A stretch of 64,000 bases of DNA from an uncultured Prevotellaceae bacterium (GCA_900318775.1 ONLY01000018.1:43403-107402), one strand, 5' to 3'. Shown: positions 9,589-18,440, counted from the stretch's first letter. A program made the numbers and translations. Notes: a model not told the origin generated them from the sequence alone.

Positions 9589-9625
9589 AAAATCCGAGAA
9601 CACGATGCTGTTCTCGGATTTTTTT
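9589..9625. terminator. terminator after the esterase gene
   Basis: AAAATCCGAGAAC / GTTCTCGGATTTTTTT hairpin with 8-base loop; T-runs in both senses. It follows the esterase stop on the minus strand and insulates the mutase promoter. Confidence 0.8.
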
Positions 9626-11112
9626 CATTTTCCGTTCATTTCAGTTTTCGGAGCTATCTTTTCGGCAATGATTTCTGCCATACGGTGGGCACCCTTCTCG
9701 TTGGGGTGGATGCCATCAGAGAGCACCTTGTCGCCATCGTTAGCAAAGAGCGTGTGCAGGTCTATGAGTTGCGCCCCATATTTCTTGGCCACTTTCTGCT
9801 GGATGGGAATGACGCCATTCACGATGACCGAATCATTAATGCCCCAAGTCGGCTTGAACGCAGGGATGGGCGTGCAAATAAAGACGCGTGGCTTAGCTTC
9901 AGCAGCCACCTTGCCGCCCTTCTTGCTCTTCTTGGCAGATGGTGCTCCTGCAGGATTGAGCGCATTGAGCATCTGCTCCAGGTCCTGCTGGAACTCGCTT
10001 CCATACTGCCAGTTTCCCGGCTTCGAGTCGTTGGTGCCCAACTTGACAATCACCACATCGGGCTTGAAAGCCAACGCATCGCGCCACGCCAACTCATCCA
10101 TATAAGGATGGTCACCCTTGTTCAGGAGCGTACGGGCACCCACACCAAAGTTCTTCACCCAGTAGTCCTTCCCCAGCACCTTCTGCAGTTCTGCAGGATA
10201 GCCAAACTGCTCAGCCATATCGATGCCCGAACCATCCGTAATGCTGTTGCCGATGCAAGCCACACGGATAGCGCCAGGCTTCGGAGTCTGCCGCGCATCA
10301 AGCCATGCTCCGAGGTCATCAAGCATCTGGTCGTGATACTTGAACCAAGGTCCGAAGCCAAAGCCGTGGTCACCTGTCGGGTAGATGTACATAGCGCACT
10401 CATTGCCCGCATTGCGCATGGCAGAATAGTACTGCACGCCATTCGTCACAGGCGGAACCAGCTTGTCGTCATTCGCTATGATGATGCAGGCGGGCGGTGT
10501 CAGATGGCGGCGCACCGCCTTGTCGGTAGAGAACTCGCGCACCAGCTCAGGGTCCTTCTGCCCCGCTTCCCCCAGGAAGTTGCGGCATGACCACTTGTGC
10601 GACACACGCTCATCCATCGAGATGACAGGATAAAACAAAATCGTGAAGTCAGGACGCACCTCAAACGCCGAGTGCGTGGAGATGACAGACGAAAGATGGC
10701 CTCCTGCCGAGAACCCCATAATGCCCACATCATGCGGATTGATGTTCCACACCGCCGCAGAGTCGCGCACCGTGCGGATGCCCTTCTCCACATCACCGAT
10801 AGGCTTGGTTCTGTCCCCGTTGGGCAAACGGTAATTCACCACAAAATAAGCAATGCCCCGCTGATTCATCCACTCTGCAGCTAAAGTGCCCTCATGCGTG
10901 TTCGACAGCACCGAATAGCCGCCGCCAGGCACACCCACAATCGCCTTGCCAGATGGATTTTGAGGAAGGAAGCAGCGCATCTGAGCCGCTCCGTCATCAG
11001 TCAGATTCAGAGTAAATTCCTTTGCAGTCTGAGCATAAGCCCCCGCTGCAAGCCACAGCAGCGCCATATTTCCAGCTATTCGCCGCCAGCCCCTTGTTTT
11101 TGTTTGTGTCAT
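9625..11112 (-). CDS. secreted two-domain esterase: alpha/beta hydrolase plus SGNH hydrolase
   Basis: About 495 residues with an N-terminal signal peptide ending AAGAYAQ. The first half is an alpha/beta hydrolase of the acetyl-xylan-esterase/lipase type: oxyanion region GVPGGGYSVLS, nucleophile elbow GFSAGGH, a late Asp (NDDKLV) and His (GDHGFG). The second half is an SGNH hydrolase: block I CIGNSITDGSG, block III LGTNDS, block V SDGIHPN. Such tandem esterases deacetylate plant polysaccharides in Prevotella and relatives; the exact substrate is inferred only. ATG 11112 is chosen because the -7 element at 11143-11150 puts the transcription start at about 11138, too close to the upstream ATG 11130. 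A Lys/Gly/Ala-rich linker (SAKKSKKGGKVAAEA) lies inside the second domain. Confidence 0.85.
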   Translation of the reverse strand: MTQTKTRGWRRIAGNMALLWLAAGAYAQTAKEFTLNLTDDGAAQMRCFLPQNPSGKAIVGVPGGGYSVLSNTHEGTLAAEWMNQRGIAYFVVNYRLPNGDRTKPIGDVEKGIRTVRDSAAVWNINPHDVGIMGFSAGGHLSSVISTHSAFEVRPDFTILFYPVISMDERVSHKWSCRNFLGEAGQKDPELVREFSTDKAVRRHLTPPACIIIANDDKLVPPVTNGVQYYSAMRNAGNECAMYIYPTGDHGFGFGPWFKYHDQMLDDLGAWLDARQTPKPGAIRVACIGNSITDGSGIDMAEQFGYPAELQKVLGKDYWVKNFGVGARTLLNKGDHPYMDELAWRDALAFKPDVVIVKLGTNDSKPGNWQYGSEFQQDLEQMLNALNPAGAPSAKKSKKGGKVAAEAKPRVFICTPIPAFKPTWGINDSVIVNGVIPIQQKVAKKYGAQLIDLHTLFANDGDKVLSDGIHPNEKGAHRMAEIIAEKIAPKTEMNGK

Positions 11113-11142
11113 TGTGTCAATCCCTTTCATTGGTTTCTGCGA

Positions 11143-11150
11143 CAAAATTA
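11143..11150 (-). promoter_or_regulatory. vegetative promoter -7 element of the esterase
   Basis: TAATTTTG on the minus strand, matching TAnnTTTG; it decides the start codon at 11112. Confidence 0.6.
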
Positions 11151-11306
11151 AGAAGAATAAACTGCACAACCAAAAAAATCACAAAAAACATGAAAAGAGG
11201 ACACTTTGGCTCCAAGCCAAACCCAAATCTCAGTCATTCGGCCAGACGGGCAGGAATATATTGTTTCTTCACCGCATCAAGTGAAAGATTGACGCGGTGG
11301 AGAATC

Positions 11307-12074
11307 CTACACAGCAATTCTCCCTTTGTTGACACGATAAAGGATGAAAACAGACATCACCAATAGAGCGGCAATGCCGAGAGCAGCCAGCGGATAGTTA
11401 AATACCCCCCAAAAGAACAGGATGAGAATCACAAGAACGACACAGTTTCTCAAGAAATCGATGACATCCTCCCGCCTCTTTTCTTTCTTCCAGTATTCGC
11501 CAAACACATCAGTTTCCAGAGTGCCGTACGAGCCAAAGCTTACATACACAACATGATGCTTCTTCAGAAGGAACTCTGCGGCCTCTTTCAACCGAGGAAG
11601 AATCTGACGATAGCCATTAGACCCCGAAGGATATTTCTCTATCTCTGCTTTGCACTTCAGGAAATTCTCGTATGCCTCATCTATTTTCTGCGAGATGTCT
11701 GCCACCTCAAGACCGCGACTGATAGCCATCGCTTTGAGATGCTGTTTGACCTCATCCGCATTGGGAGCCTTGCGCACATTGATGTAGGCATCACAAAAAG
11801 CCGCCAAAGACTTCTTATTGCCCTTCTGGTAACACTCCTCTATACACTGATTCAAATAAGACCACAACAATTCCTCATGGTCATAAAAACGGTAAGGGGC
11901 ATAGTGTATTCCTTCCTTGATGGTGTCACATTCTTTGACCATATCAAGGACATTCCGCATTTCCTTCATGGCTTTCAGCCTTTCGTCATAGCGGATTGGA
12001 TCAGAGCTCTGGGGGTAGCATGAATTGAGATATTCCAGAAGCTGTGACAGTGTCTTTACATCATCATTTTCCAT
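11307..12074 (-). CDS. hypothetical membrane protein, 255 aa
   Basis: Not recognised. Residues 1-195 are charged and probably helical (several Lys/Glu-rich stretches). Two hydrophobic segments follow at the C-terminus (about 203-222, VVLVILILFFWGVF; and about 226-246, ALGIAALLVMSVFILY), then RVNKGRIAV. It is therefore probably a tail-anchored inner-membrane protein with a cytosolic domain. No known catalytic motif is visible. It stands alone between the esterase and the rubrerythrin region, and no clear TAnnTTTG element was found before it. Confidence 0.7.
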   Translation of the reverse strand: MENDDVKTLSQLLEYLNSCYPQSSDPIRYDERLKAMKEMRNVLDMVKECDTIKEGIHYAPYRFYDHEELLWSYLNQCIEECYQKGNKKSLAAFCDAYINVRKAPNADEVKQHLKAMAISRGLEVADISQKIDEAYENFLKCKAEIEKYPSGSNGYRQILPRLKEAAEFLLKKHHVVYVSFGSYGTLETDVFGEYWKKEKRREDVIDFLRNCVVLVILILFFWGVFNYPLAALGIAALLVMSVFILYRVNKGRIAV

Positions 12075-12465
12075 AATAGCATTCTATTTTCAATGATTGT
12101 TTATTTCTCATAGCATGAAATTCACGATTTCACAATTTCACAATTTCACAATTTCACTACACACAATACGCTGATGCACTACCCTATCTTGCTCTAACGC
12201 GCCTCCCGCTCCTGCCCTGACAATCTCATGCAGGCTCTAAATCCATCATGCTGCGGAGCAGGAATGTGGACGTGTCCACGCTTATGCAGTTTCATGTGGA
12301 CAATCATGGCAGGACGAAAAAGAGGACGTATCTTTGCAGCGGGAAAAAGGGAAAAGGGCGAAGGCTGAAGGCTGAGGGAAGAAGGAAGACAAGAAAAAAG
12401 GGGAATGCATTGAAGGCAGGCAAGAAAAAAAGGGAAAAACGCTTGTGAAAGCGGAGAGAATCACA
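12075..12465. other. 460-bp non-coding region upstream of rubrerythrin
   Basis: Holds an octamer array (RATTTCAC type) at about 12117-12157, a dyad GTGGAC-gt-GTCCAC near 12267-12280 with a further GTGGACA about 25 bases on, a promoter-like TATCTTTG at 12329-12336, and a purine-rich stretch with loose GGCTGAA/GGAAGAA heptamers. A 66-codon frame here is low-complexity and judged non-coding. Confidence 0.6.
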
Positions 12466-12473
12466 TAAATTTG
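12466..12473 (+). promoter_or_regulatory. vegetative promoter -7 element of rubrerythrin
   Basis: TAAATTTG with TTG 20 bases upstream (12443-12445); expected transcription start about 12480. Confidence 0.65.
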
Positions 12474-12534
12474 CAACAGAATTGCATCCACGTAGAGATG
12501 CAACGATTCACAAACCATCTAACACAAAATGATT

Positions 12535-13074
12535 ATGAGCAAAGATTTGAAAGGAACAAAGACGGAAGCGAACTTGTGGGCTGCTTTCGCTGGCGAGTCA
12601 CAAGCAAGAAACAAGTACACGTACTATGCTTCGAAGGCGAAGAAAGAAGGTTACGAGCAGATTTCTGAATTGTTCACTGAGACTGCCAACCAAGAGAAGG
12701 AACACGCAAAGTTGTGGTTTAAACTGATTCACGGCATTGACGCCACATTGGAGAACCTGAAGGATGCTGCAGCAGGAGAGAACGATGAATGGACGGATAT
12801 GTACCCCCGCATGGCAAAGGAGGCTCGCGAAGAGGGATTCGACGAGATTGCAGACCTCTTTGAGGGTGTGGCAGCCATCGAGAAGGTGCATGAGGAGAAG
12901 TACAAGAAACTGCTCCAGAACATTGAGCAAAAGGTGGTGTTCAGCCGCGATGGCGACTGCATTTGGCAGTGCCGCAACTGCGGACATATCCATGTGGGCA
13001 AGCAGGCTCCAGAGGTATGCCCCGTGTGCAAACACCCACAGGCCTACTTCGAACTGAAGAAGGAAAACTATTGA
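12535..13074 (+). CDS. rbr: rubrerythrin
   Basis: 179-residue non-haem iron peroxidase that reduces hydrogen peroxide in anaerobes. The N-terminal ferritin-like four-helix domain carries the di-iron ligands ([48 protein letters not shown]). The C-terminal rubredoxin domain has two Cys pairs, CRNC and CPVC, separated by 12 residues. The start [10 protein letters not shown] is the conserved family start, preferred over the ATG two codons earlier. The stop TGA at 13072-13074 forms the first bases of a heptamer array (TTGACAATTGATAATTG). Confidence 0.96.
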   Translation: MSKDLKGTKTEANLWAAFAGESQARNKYTYYASKAKKEGYEQISELFTETANQEKEHAKLWFKLIHGIDATLENLKDAAAGENDEWTDMYPRMAKEAREEGFDEIADLFEGVAAIEKVHEEKYKKLLQNIEQKVVFSRDGDCIWQCRNCGHIHVGKQAPEVCPVCKHPQAYFELKKENY

Positions 13075-13170
13075 CAATTGATAATTGATAATTAGGCTAA
13101 CGCGGTGTGCACAAATAGATCATCAAGCCGCATGGTAATTGTCAATTGTCAATTATCAATTATCAATTAA
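13072..13170. repeat. heptamer-flanked intergenic element, copy B (inverted relative to copy A)
   Basis: The core at about 13090-13140 is the reverse complement of the core at 6123-6178, differing visibly at one base (tttgT versus tttgC). It is flanked by TTGACAA/TTGATAA heptamers on the left and their complements on the right. It fills the gap between rubrerythrin and the GH2 gene remnant. Confidence 0.88.
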
Positions 13171-13387
13171 CAAATCGTGCGCTTTTCAAAGTTGGCGAAG
13201 TGACACTAACCCGCACTTTGCCAGCTTTTTTTGTGCTGCGAAGAATGCACTGCATATAACCTGTCTGCATCTTTTTGACGGTCACATCGCGGAATAGTTC
13301 GTTGGTGTAGTGGTCACCATTGTCGAGGGCAACAAAAGTGGCAGCGCCTGACACTTGTACACTCACCTCGTCGGTAGCGTTGGGCAC
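13163..13387 (-). pseudogene. C-terminal part of GH2 beta-galactosidase, separated by a frameshift
   Basis: About 74 residues (from PNATDEVSVQVSGAA) that continue the GH2 protein encoded immediately upstream in another frame. The upstream frame ends ...AVDSRAE-stop, whereas one added G in the run at 13395-13397 would read ...DSRGRVVPNATDEV, the expected immunoglobulin-like domain of GH2 enzymes (VxVSGAATFVALDNGD). The lesion is therefore a one-base loss in a G-run: either a real mutation, a phase-variable tract or a sequencing error. Confidence 0.75.
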
Positions 13388-15621
13388 TACTCTGCCCTGC
13401 TGTCAACGGCATAAATGTTCAGATACTTCAATGCCATGCCGTCAGCACTCCATCCTTTTGTCTCTTCCTCAATCTTGAGGCTGACAGCCTTGCCCGTTGT
13501 CTCTATCTCGTTGCGTGCCACCTCTTTGCCTGCCGTACGAGCAATGGCTATGAGTTTGCCGCCTGTCCCATAGTCGATGCCGCTCCAGAGGATGATGTTG
13601 CGCTTGGCAAGGTCGGTGGTGTCGTTCTTCTGTATGCCGAGTGAGCGCCCATTATAAATGAGTTCCACCTCCTCGGCGTTGGTATATGTGAACACATTGG
13701 GATGTGAGCCTTCCTTCTGATTCCAGTTTTGGTTGATGCGCTGCTGTCCCACGCGGATATCGTTCCACTGGAGGCTCTCGCCCTTGCCATCCACCACGCC
13801 AATGCGCACCACGGGCTCTTGTGGCTGGATGGAAGCCTTGATGAGGTAGGCCTGCGGATAGGGTTGAAGCGTGTGACTGAAGAAGGAGTAGTTCCATCCT
13901 TTCTTGGGCCATGCGTTTGACTCGCCCCAATATTCGATAGCGCCCCACCAGCAGAGACCTACACCACGCTGACGATCCATGCCGTAGAAGGGTTGCTGCA
14001 ACTGATTGGTCACAGCCTCGCTTTGGAAGAGGATGAGGTGTGGAGCGTGTTCGTAGTAGCCATGATAAGCATCCCACTGATAGTTGAAGGAAGCCACTTC
14101 GGTGACACAAGCCAGTTCGGGCGGCACGAGATAGGTTTTGAAGTCGGGCGTATTGCGCTGAGCGCCTGCACGAGCAGGAAACATAGCCACGGTAGTAGGA
14201 CGAGTCTTGTCGTAACGCTTCAGCATCTGGTCGAAGATGCGGTAGGTGGTGATGCCCCAGTCATCGGTCTGATAGCCGCTCCAGTCGGAACGTGTCTGGA
14301 GTTCGTTGCCGAGGCTCCACAGCACTACGGACGGATGGTTCCTGTCGCGCTTCACCCACTCCTGCATCAGGCTGGGCCATAGCTGCATGAAGGGCTTGCG
14401 TCCGCCCCAGTAGTCTTTGTCCGACCATTTGTCTATGAACTCATCTACGACCAGCAGTCCGATGCGGTCGCACAGACGGTAGAAGTCCTCTGAATAGGGG
14501 TTGTGCGAGCAGCGGATAGCATTGAAGCCAAAGGCCTTCAGCTGGCGGAGCTGGCGCTCAATGGCTGCGGGGAAGGCTGCTACACCCACGGCACCCATAT
14601 CATGATGGTTGGCGATGCCGGCAAGGAACACTTTCTTGCCATTGAGCTTGAAGCCAAAGTCGGTGCCGTACTCGATGGTGCGGAATCCAAACTGGTCTGC
14701 CACGGAGTCTATCACTACCCCATCTTCTTCGAGCAGCGCCTCAACGGTGTAGAGATGCGGCGAGTCCACATCCCACAAGAGAGGGTGCTGCACGGTCATG
14801 GCAGGCAACTGCACCTCGGTGTTGTTTTGGTTGGTATGATCGGGCATGCCGCTGTGTGCCGATGCCACTTCCTTTCCTTGGGCATCACGCACACGTGCAC
14901 GAATATTTATATTGTGTTTCTGCCAATTGACGACTTGGACTTGCACATTCACCTTGTCGCCCTCGGTCGCCACATAAAGGCCATGACGCGCAATGCGAGT
15001 GTCGTTGCCCACACGCAGCCATACATTCCTGTATATGCCACCTCCGGTGTACCAGCGGCTGCCATTCGTAGGGCCTGTGCTGGAATAGACTGCCACCACA
15101 TTTTCCTCGCCATAGCGAAGGGCCTTCGTGATGTCTGCCTCGAAACCGGTGTAGCCATACTCGTTGCTGGCCACCTTCGTGCCATTCACATACACATCGC
15201 TCACATACATGACGCCCTCAAAGTCGAGCACGATGCGGCGTCTCTTCAAGGATGCAGGAATCGTAAATGTCTTTCTGTACCACCCTTCACACATGGGTTT
15301 GAAACCACGCCCCTTGTCTGCATGCTGGTCCCATGGCTGCTCAAACTGATAGTCGTGCGGAAGGTCCAGGGTGCGCCATGCACTATCGTCATAATCGGCA
15401 CGTTCAGCTCCTTCTGGATTGCCAAGCAGGAACTTCCATCCGAAATTGAAGAGCTGGCTCTTAGCATCAGCATAAGCGCTCAGTGGTGCATTGGCCACAG
15501 TACTCTTTTCGAATTGTTCGATATACTGAGCAGATGCCATCGAGGGCATCATGAACAGCGAAAGCAGGGAAAGCGGAAGTTGTAAAGCAAGTAATGGTAA
15601 AAGTCTCTTTTTCATCTTCAT
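13387..15621 (-). CDS. GH2 beta-galactosidase-type glycoside hydrolase (frameshifted near its 3' end)
   Basis: 744 residues with a signal peptide ending MASAQ. In order: GH2 sugar-binding domain (DLPHDYQFEQPWD, about 95), immunoglobulin-like domain (about 215-310), TIM barrel with NAIRCSHNPYSEDFYRLCD, the acid/base motif WSLGNE (Glu about 440), and the nucleophile region LILFQSEAVTNQ. Exported GH2 enzymes of this kind remove beta-galactosyl or related residues from plant or host glycans. The last about 75 residues lie in another frame (13163-13387). The core catalytic barrel is intact, so the truncated product might still fold. The promoter TAACTTTG at 15636-15643 lies back to back with that of the Fur-family gene. 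Confidence 0.85.
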   Translation of the reverse strand: MKMKKRLLPLLALQLPLSLLSLFMMPSMASAQYIEQFEKSTVANAPLSAYADAKSQLFNFGWKFLLGNPEGAERADYDDSAWRTLDLPHDYQFEQPWDQHADKGRGFKPMCEGWYRKTFTIPASLKRRRIVLDFEGVMYVSDVYVNGTKVASNEYGYTGFEADITKALRYGEENVVAVYSSTGPTNGSRWYTGGGIYRNVWLRVGNDTRIARHGLYVATEGDKVNVQVQVVNWQKHNINIRARVRDAQGKEVASAHSGMPDHTNQNNTEVQLPAMTVQHPLLWDVDSPHLYTVEALLEEDGVVIDSVADQFGFRTIEYGTDFGFKLNGKKVFLAGIANHHDMGAVGVAAFPAAIERQLRQLKAFGFNAIRCSHNPYSEDFYRLCDRIGLLVVDEFIDKWSDKDYWGGRKPFMQLWPSLMQEWVKRDRNHPSVVLWSLGNELQTRSDWSGYQTDDWGITTYRIFDQMLKRYDKTRPTTVAMFPARAGAQRNTPDFKTYLVPPELACVTEVASFNYQWDAYHGYYEHAPHLILFQSEAVTNQLQQPFYGMDRQRGVGLCWWGAIEYWGESNAWPKKGWNYSFFSHTLQPYPQAYLIKASIQPQEPVVRIGVVDGKGESLQWNDIRVGQQRINQNWNQKEGSHPNVFTYTNAEEVELIYNGRSLGIQKNDTTDLAKRNIILWSGIDYGTGGKLIAIARTAGKEVARNEIETTGKAVSLKIEEETKGWSADGMALKYLNIYAVDSRAE

Positions 15622-15635
15622 CAGTTAGTTTGTGG

Positions 15636-15643
15636 CAAAGTTA
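15636..15643 (-). promoter_or_regulatory. vegetative promoter -7 element of GH2 gene
   Basis: TAACTTTG on the minus strand, 15 nt before ATG 15621 and divergent from the Fur-family promoter. Confidence 0.6.
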
Positions 15644-15698
15644 AGTTTTTTTTTATTGAAAATGAGGAATTAAGGCTTGAAAATCTTCATTTATTCTG

Positions 15699-15706
15699 TA
15701 ACTTTG
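15699..15706 (+). promoter_or_regulatory. vegetative promoter -7 element of Fur-family gene
   Basis: TAACTTTG with TTG 19 bases upstream (15677-15679). Confidence 0.7.
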
Positions 15707-15726
15707 CCCCATAAAACACCATCATC

Positions 15727-16152
15727 ATGAACAGTCAAGAAGCAACAGAGAGGTTGGGACACAAGGGCATCAAGGCCACTGCCAACAGAATCATCGTCTT
15801 TCAGGCGCTGGAGGATGCACGCCATCCCATGAGCCTGTCCGACCTGGAGGAGAAACTGCTATCGATGGACAAGTCAAGCATTTTCCGTGTGCTCAATCTA
15901 TTTGTGGAGCACGATGTGGTGCACACGTTCGAAGATGGTCGAGGCATTCAGCACTATGAACTGTGCGGCCACGATGGCGACTGCCTCCACGCGGATATGC
16001 ACCCGCACTTCTACTGCAAGCAGTGTCACCGATCTTTCTGCCTTGACGACATCAGCCTTCCCCACATCGCCCTGCCCGATGGATTCTCAGCCCACTCCTA
16101 TTCTTTCGTGATTAAAGGAACTTGCCCCGACTGCTTGAGAGTTGACAGTTGA
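15727..16152 (+). CDS. Fur-family metal-responsive transcriptional regulator
   Basis: 141 residues. An N-terminal winged helix (about 1-80, with KATANRIIVFQALEDARHPMS) is followed by a dimerisation/metal domain with HADMHPHFYCKQC, so HxHFYCxxC provides Cys and His ligands, and a second Cys pair CPDC near the end supplies the structural zinc site. Which metal or signal is sensed (iron, zinc or peroxide) cannot be decided. The last residues RVDS and the stop TGA are encoded by a heptamer array (TTGAGAGTTGACAGTTGA), so the array has replaced or abuts the natural 3' end. Confidence 0.9.
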   Translation: MNSQEATERLGHKGIKATANRIIVFQALEDARHPMSLSDLEEKLLSMDKSSIFRVLNLFVEHDVVHTFEDGRGIQHYELCGHDGDCLHADMHPHFYCKQCHRSFCLDDISLPHIALPDGFSAHSYSFVIKGTCPDCLRVDS

Positions 16153-16666
16153 TAGTTGACAGTTGACAATTAGCCATGCGGGGTGTATGTTGAGGTGAGA
16201 GGTGAGATGTCTGAAGGCTGATGTCTAAGGTCTAAGGTCAAATGTCAAATGTCTAAGGGAGGAGAAAATTCTCAAATTCTCTAACTCTTGACCTTATGTT
16301 AGCAACAAGGTAATCTTTAATTTATCAAGAATTTGAGAATTGAAGAATTTCCTTTTGCGGACATGGTTGTTTTTAAGTCAAATTCTATAATTCTCTAATT
16401 CTTGACCTTATGTTAGCCTATTTCTGGGCTTTGCCCCCAGATTTAAACAAGATTTTATATGATTTCTTGCGCAGCAATAAAAGCGCCTAAGAGCCTCGCA
16501 AGGCTCCCATTCGTGCCATTCGTGGGCGTTCCATTTTTCGTCTTCGTCCCAATCAACATACCGCTTCGCGATGATTAAACAGATTGAGCAGATTCGCCGC
16601 CTCCTGCGGCACAGAAAAAGGCAATCTAGTGAAATTGTGAAATCGTGAAATCGTGAAATTGTGAAA
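16136..16666. repeat. repeat-rich intergenic region after Fur-family gene
   Basis: No gene is seen. It contains GTTGACA-type heptamers (16136-16170), ten clear heptamers of the TCTAAGG/TCAAATG type (16189-16258), two copies of a segment ending CTTGACCTTATGTTAGC (16273-16303 and 16389-16417) with oppositely oriented AATTCTC/GAGAATT heptamers between, a small hairpin AGCCTcgcaAGGCT near 16490, and the beginning of an octamer array (16629-16670). Confidence 0.75.
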
Positions 16667-16670
16667 TCAC
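16629..16670. repeat. octamer array at the stop codon of the C69 dipeptidase gene
   Basis: GTGAAATT/GTGAAATC octamers, the complement of the RATTTCAC arrays at 4.8 and 12.1 kb. The dipeptidase stop codon TGA (16667-16669, minus strand) is the first part of the array. Confidence 0.85.
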
Positions 16671-18367
16671 TTCTTTTCATACTTCTCTCCGGTTTCCTCC
16701 ACAATTGCCTTACGGTAGTTTTCGGGATAGCCAGGACGCAAAGGAGGCTCTGCAATGCCGTGCTCTGTCTTCTGGAAAGGATTGAATATCTTGTTCTGCT
16801 TTTCATCCACCTTTTTCGTGGCCATGTCCAGATGGCGCACCATCAGGAACTGGAACAGACGCTGCCAGGTGTCCATCATCTCGCGGGCTGACGCAGTACT
16901 GCGCTTCTGAAGCTGCTGGGCACAAACAGTGGGGTTGGCTTCGTACTGGGCCACCAAGTCGGCCTGCGATGCTTGCATCTCGTCAAGGAAGGATTTTTCC
17001 AAGACATCGCGTGCACGCGCCAAATCTGCAAACATCTTCGAATAGTAGGGATAGACCATGTTGCTCACGCTGTTCTGCAACCAGAAGGCACTCTCCCAAG
17101 AGAAGGTGACATCGTCTTGAATGCCTGCAATGCGGCGAAAACAACGTGGCACTTCCTTAATGCTGCAATAGAGCGGCACATAGGGAGCCATGTTGGGGTC
17201 GTCATTCGTTACCCACACGATGCCGCCCACAGCATCGGGATACTGGCTGCGCATCTGCCCCACAAACGAGAAGGAGGTCTGCTGGGTGGATACAGGGCGC
17301 TCGTTAAAGTACTCTTTGTCTCCACTCTTCCACTCCAATGGTGTGGGACGATAGGGCATATTGTAAGGGCCTGCTCCGAGCGTGTTGAGAATATCGAAAG
17401 GCGTGTCCTCATAATGATCGCGCATGGCATTCATCACATCCTGCACGCCCACTTTCTGCTTGGGTTTCATATAGAGGGGCATCTCGCCCTTGAGGTCATT
17501 GCCCTTGGCATATTCCACATACTGGTCCATGCCCTCACAAAGGCGATGGAAAATGCTCCACACGCGCGCCTCACAGTATCGCACAGCACCGAAGTCGTTG
17601 GGCGCATAAGCGTCGCGGAAAGAGAAGTCGGCATCCTTGCCCGTGAAGTAGCCTTTCTGACGGGCAAACTTGATGACATCCTTGGAGCACAGCACCTGCT
17701 TCTTGGCGTATTGGCTCAGACGGGTGATGCGGCTTTGGTTGGCATGCGCTGACACACAATCGTCGGGGATGCGCACAGCCACCCACACAGCACCTTTCTC
17801 GCCAACTCCCTTGCCTATCATCTCCAGAATCCAAGCCTCGTTCTTGTCGCACACAGAGAAGCTCTCACCTTCAGAGCAGTAGCCGTAGGTTTCCACCAGC
17901 GAGGTCATGATGCCGATGGCACTGCGGGCAGAAGTGGCACGCTCCAGCGCAATGTAGATGAGCGAACCGTAGTCGATGCCCAAAGGGAGTTCTGCGGAGC
18001 CTATCTGCTTGCCATCTGTCTCATAGAGTTCTGTGCGTCCTCCAAACGTGGTCTCGGTGATACTCACCTGATTCTCGTTCATCTGCCCCACAACGGTATA
18101 GGTGCGTTCAGCTTGCGGAATCTCTCCCAAATACTTGTTGGTATCCCAGTCATACACCTGCCGCATCTCGCCCTTGTCATGGGTGCCTCCCACATGATGG
18201 TATATATTGCCATACATGCCGTAGGAATCAGCATTGTAACTCACAAACACACTGCCATCAGCACTGGCAGCTTTGCCCACAATGATGTTGGTACATGCCC
18301 ATGCCGTCATCATGAGCGCAGAAATGGCCCATGCCAGCACGGAAAGAATCATACTTTTTGTCTTCAT
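16667..18367 (-). CDS. C69-family dipeptidase (PepD-like, N-terminal nucleophile)
   Basis: 566 residues. After a hydrophobic signal-like segment the chain reaches WACTNIIVGKAASADGS: Cys25 is the expected catalytic nucleophile of the Ntn-hydrolase fold exposed by processing, and the CTNIIVG start is the family hallmark. Further family blocks are YTVVGQMNENQVSITETTFGGR, ICxKNEAWI-like SVCDKNEAWILEMIGKG, and VWVTNDDPN. These enzymes cleave dipeptides; export in Bacteroidetes suggests a periplasmic scavenging role. Length agrees with family members of 500-570 residues. The promoter is at 18397-18404. Confidence 0.92.
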   Translation of the reverse strand: MKTKSMILSVLAWAISALMMTAWACTNIIVGKAASADGSVFVSYNADSYGMYGNIYHHVGGTHDKGEMRQVYDWDTNKYLGEIPQAERTYTVVGQMNENQVSITETTFGGRTELYETDGKQIGSAELPLGIDYGSLIYIALERATSARSAIGIMTSLVETYGYCSEGESFSVCDKNEAWILEMIGKGVGEKGAVWVAVRIPDDCVSAHANQSRITRLSQYAKKQVLCSKDVIKFARQKGYFTGKDADFSFRDAYAPNDFGAVRYCEARVWSIFHRLCEGMDQYVEYAKGNDLKGEMPLYMKPKQKVGVQDVMNAMRDHYEDTPFDILNTLGAGPYNMPYRPTPLEWKSGDKEYFNERPVSTQQTSFSFVGQMRSQYPDAVGGIVWVTNDDPNMAPYVPLYCSIKEVPRCFRRIAGIQDDVTFSWESAFWLQNSVSNMVYPYYSKMFADLARARDVLEKSFLDEMQASQADLVAQYEANPTVCAQQLQKRSTASAREMMDTWQRLFQFLMVRHLDMATKKVDEKQNKIFNPFQKTEHGIAEPPLRPGYPENYRKAIVEETGEKYEKK

Positions 18368-18396
18368 TATCCGTAGTCTTTTTTACTTTTCTGCTG

Positions 18397-18404
18397 CAAA
18401 AGTA
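18397..18404 (-). promoter_or_regulatory. vegetative promoter -7 element of C69 dipeptidase gene
   Basis: TACTTTTG on the minus strand, 30 nt before ATG 18367. Confidence 0.6.
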
Positions 18405-18440
18405 AACAAATATTTTGGGATAAAGAAAGTTTCCGCTACA

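Noticed and set aside
12248..12448. 66-codon Lys/Arg-rich frame before rubrerythrin
   Set aside because: Low-complexity purine-rich DNA; no conserved start or family feature.
14503..15585. 360-codon plus-strand frame
   Set aside because: Antisense shadow of the GH2 gene; it is His/Cys-rich without any motif.
16408..16806. 132-codon minus-strand frame overlapping the C69 dipeptidase 3' end
   Set aside because: Different frame from the dipeptidase, made of octamer-array sequence (FTISRFHDFTIS) and non-coding DNA.
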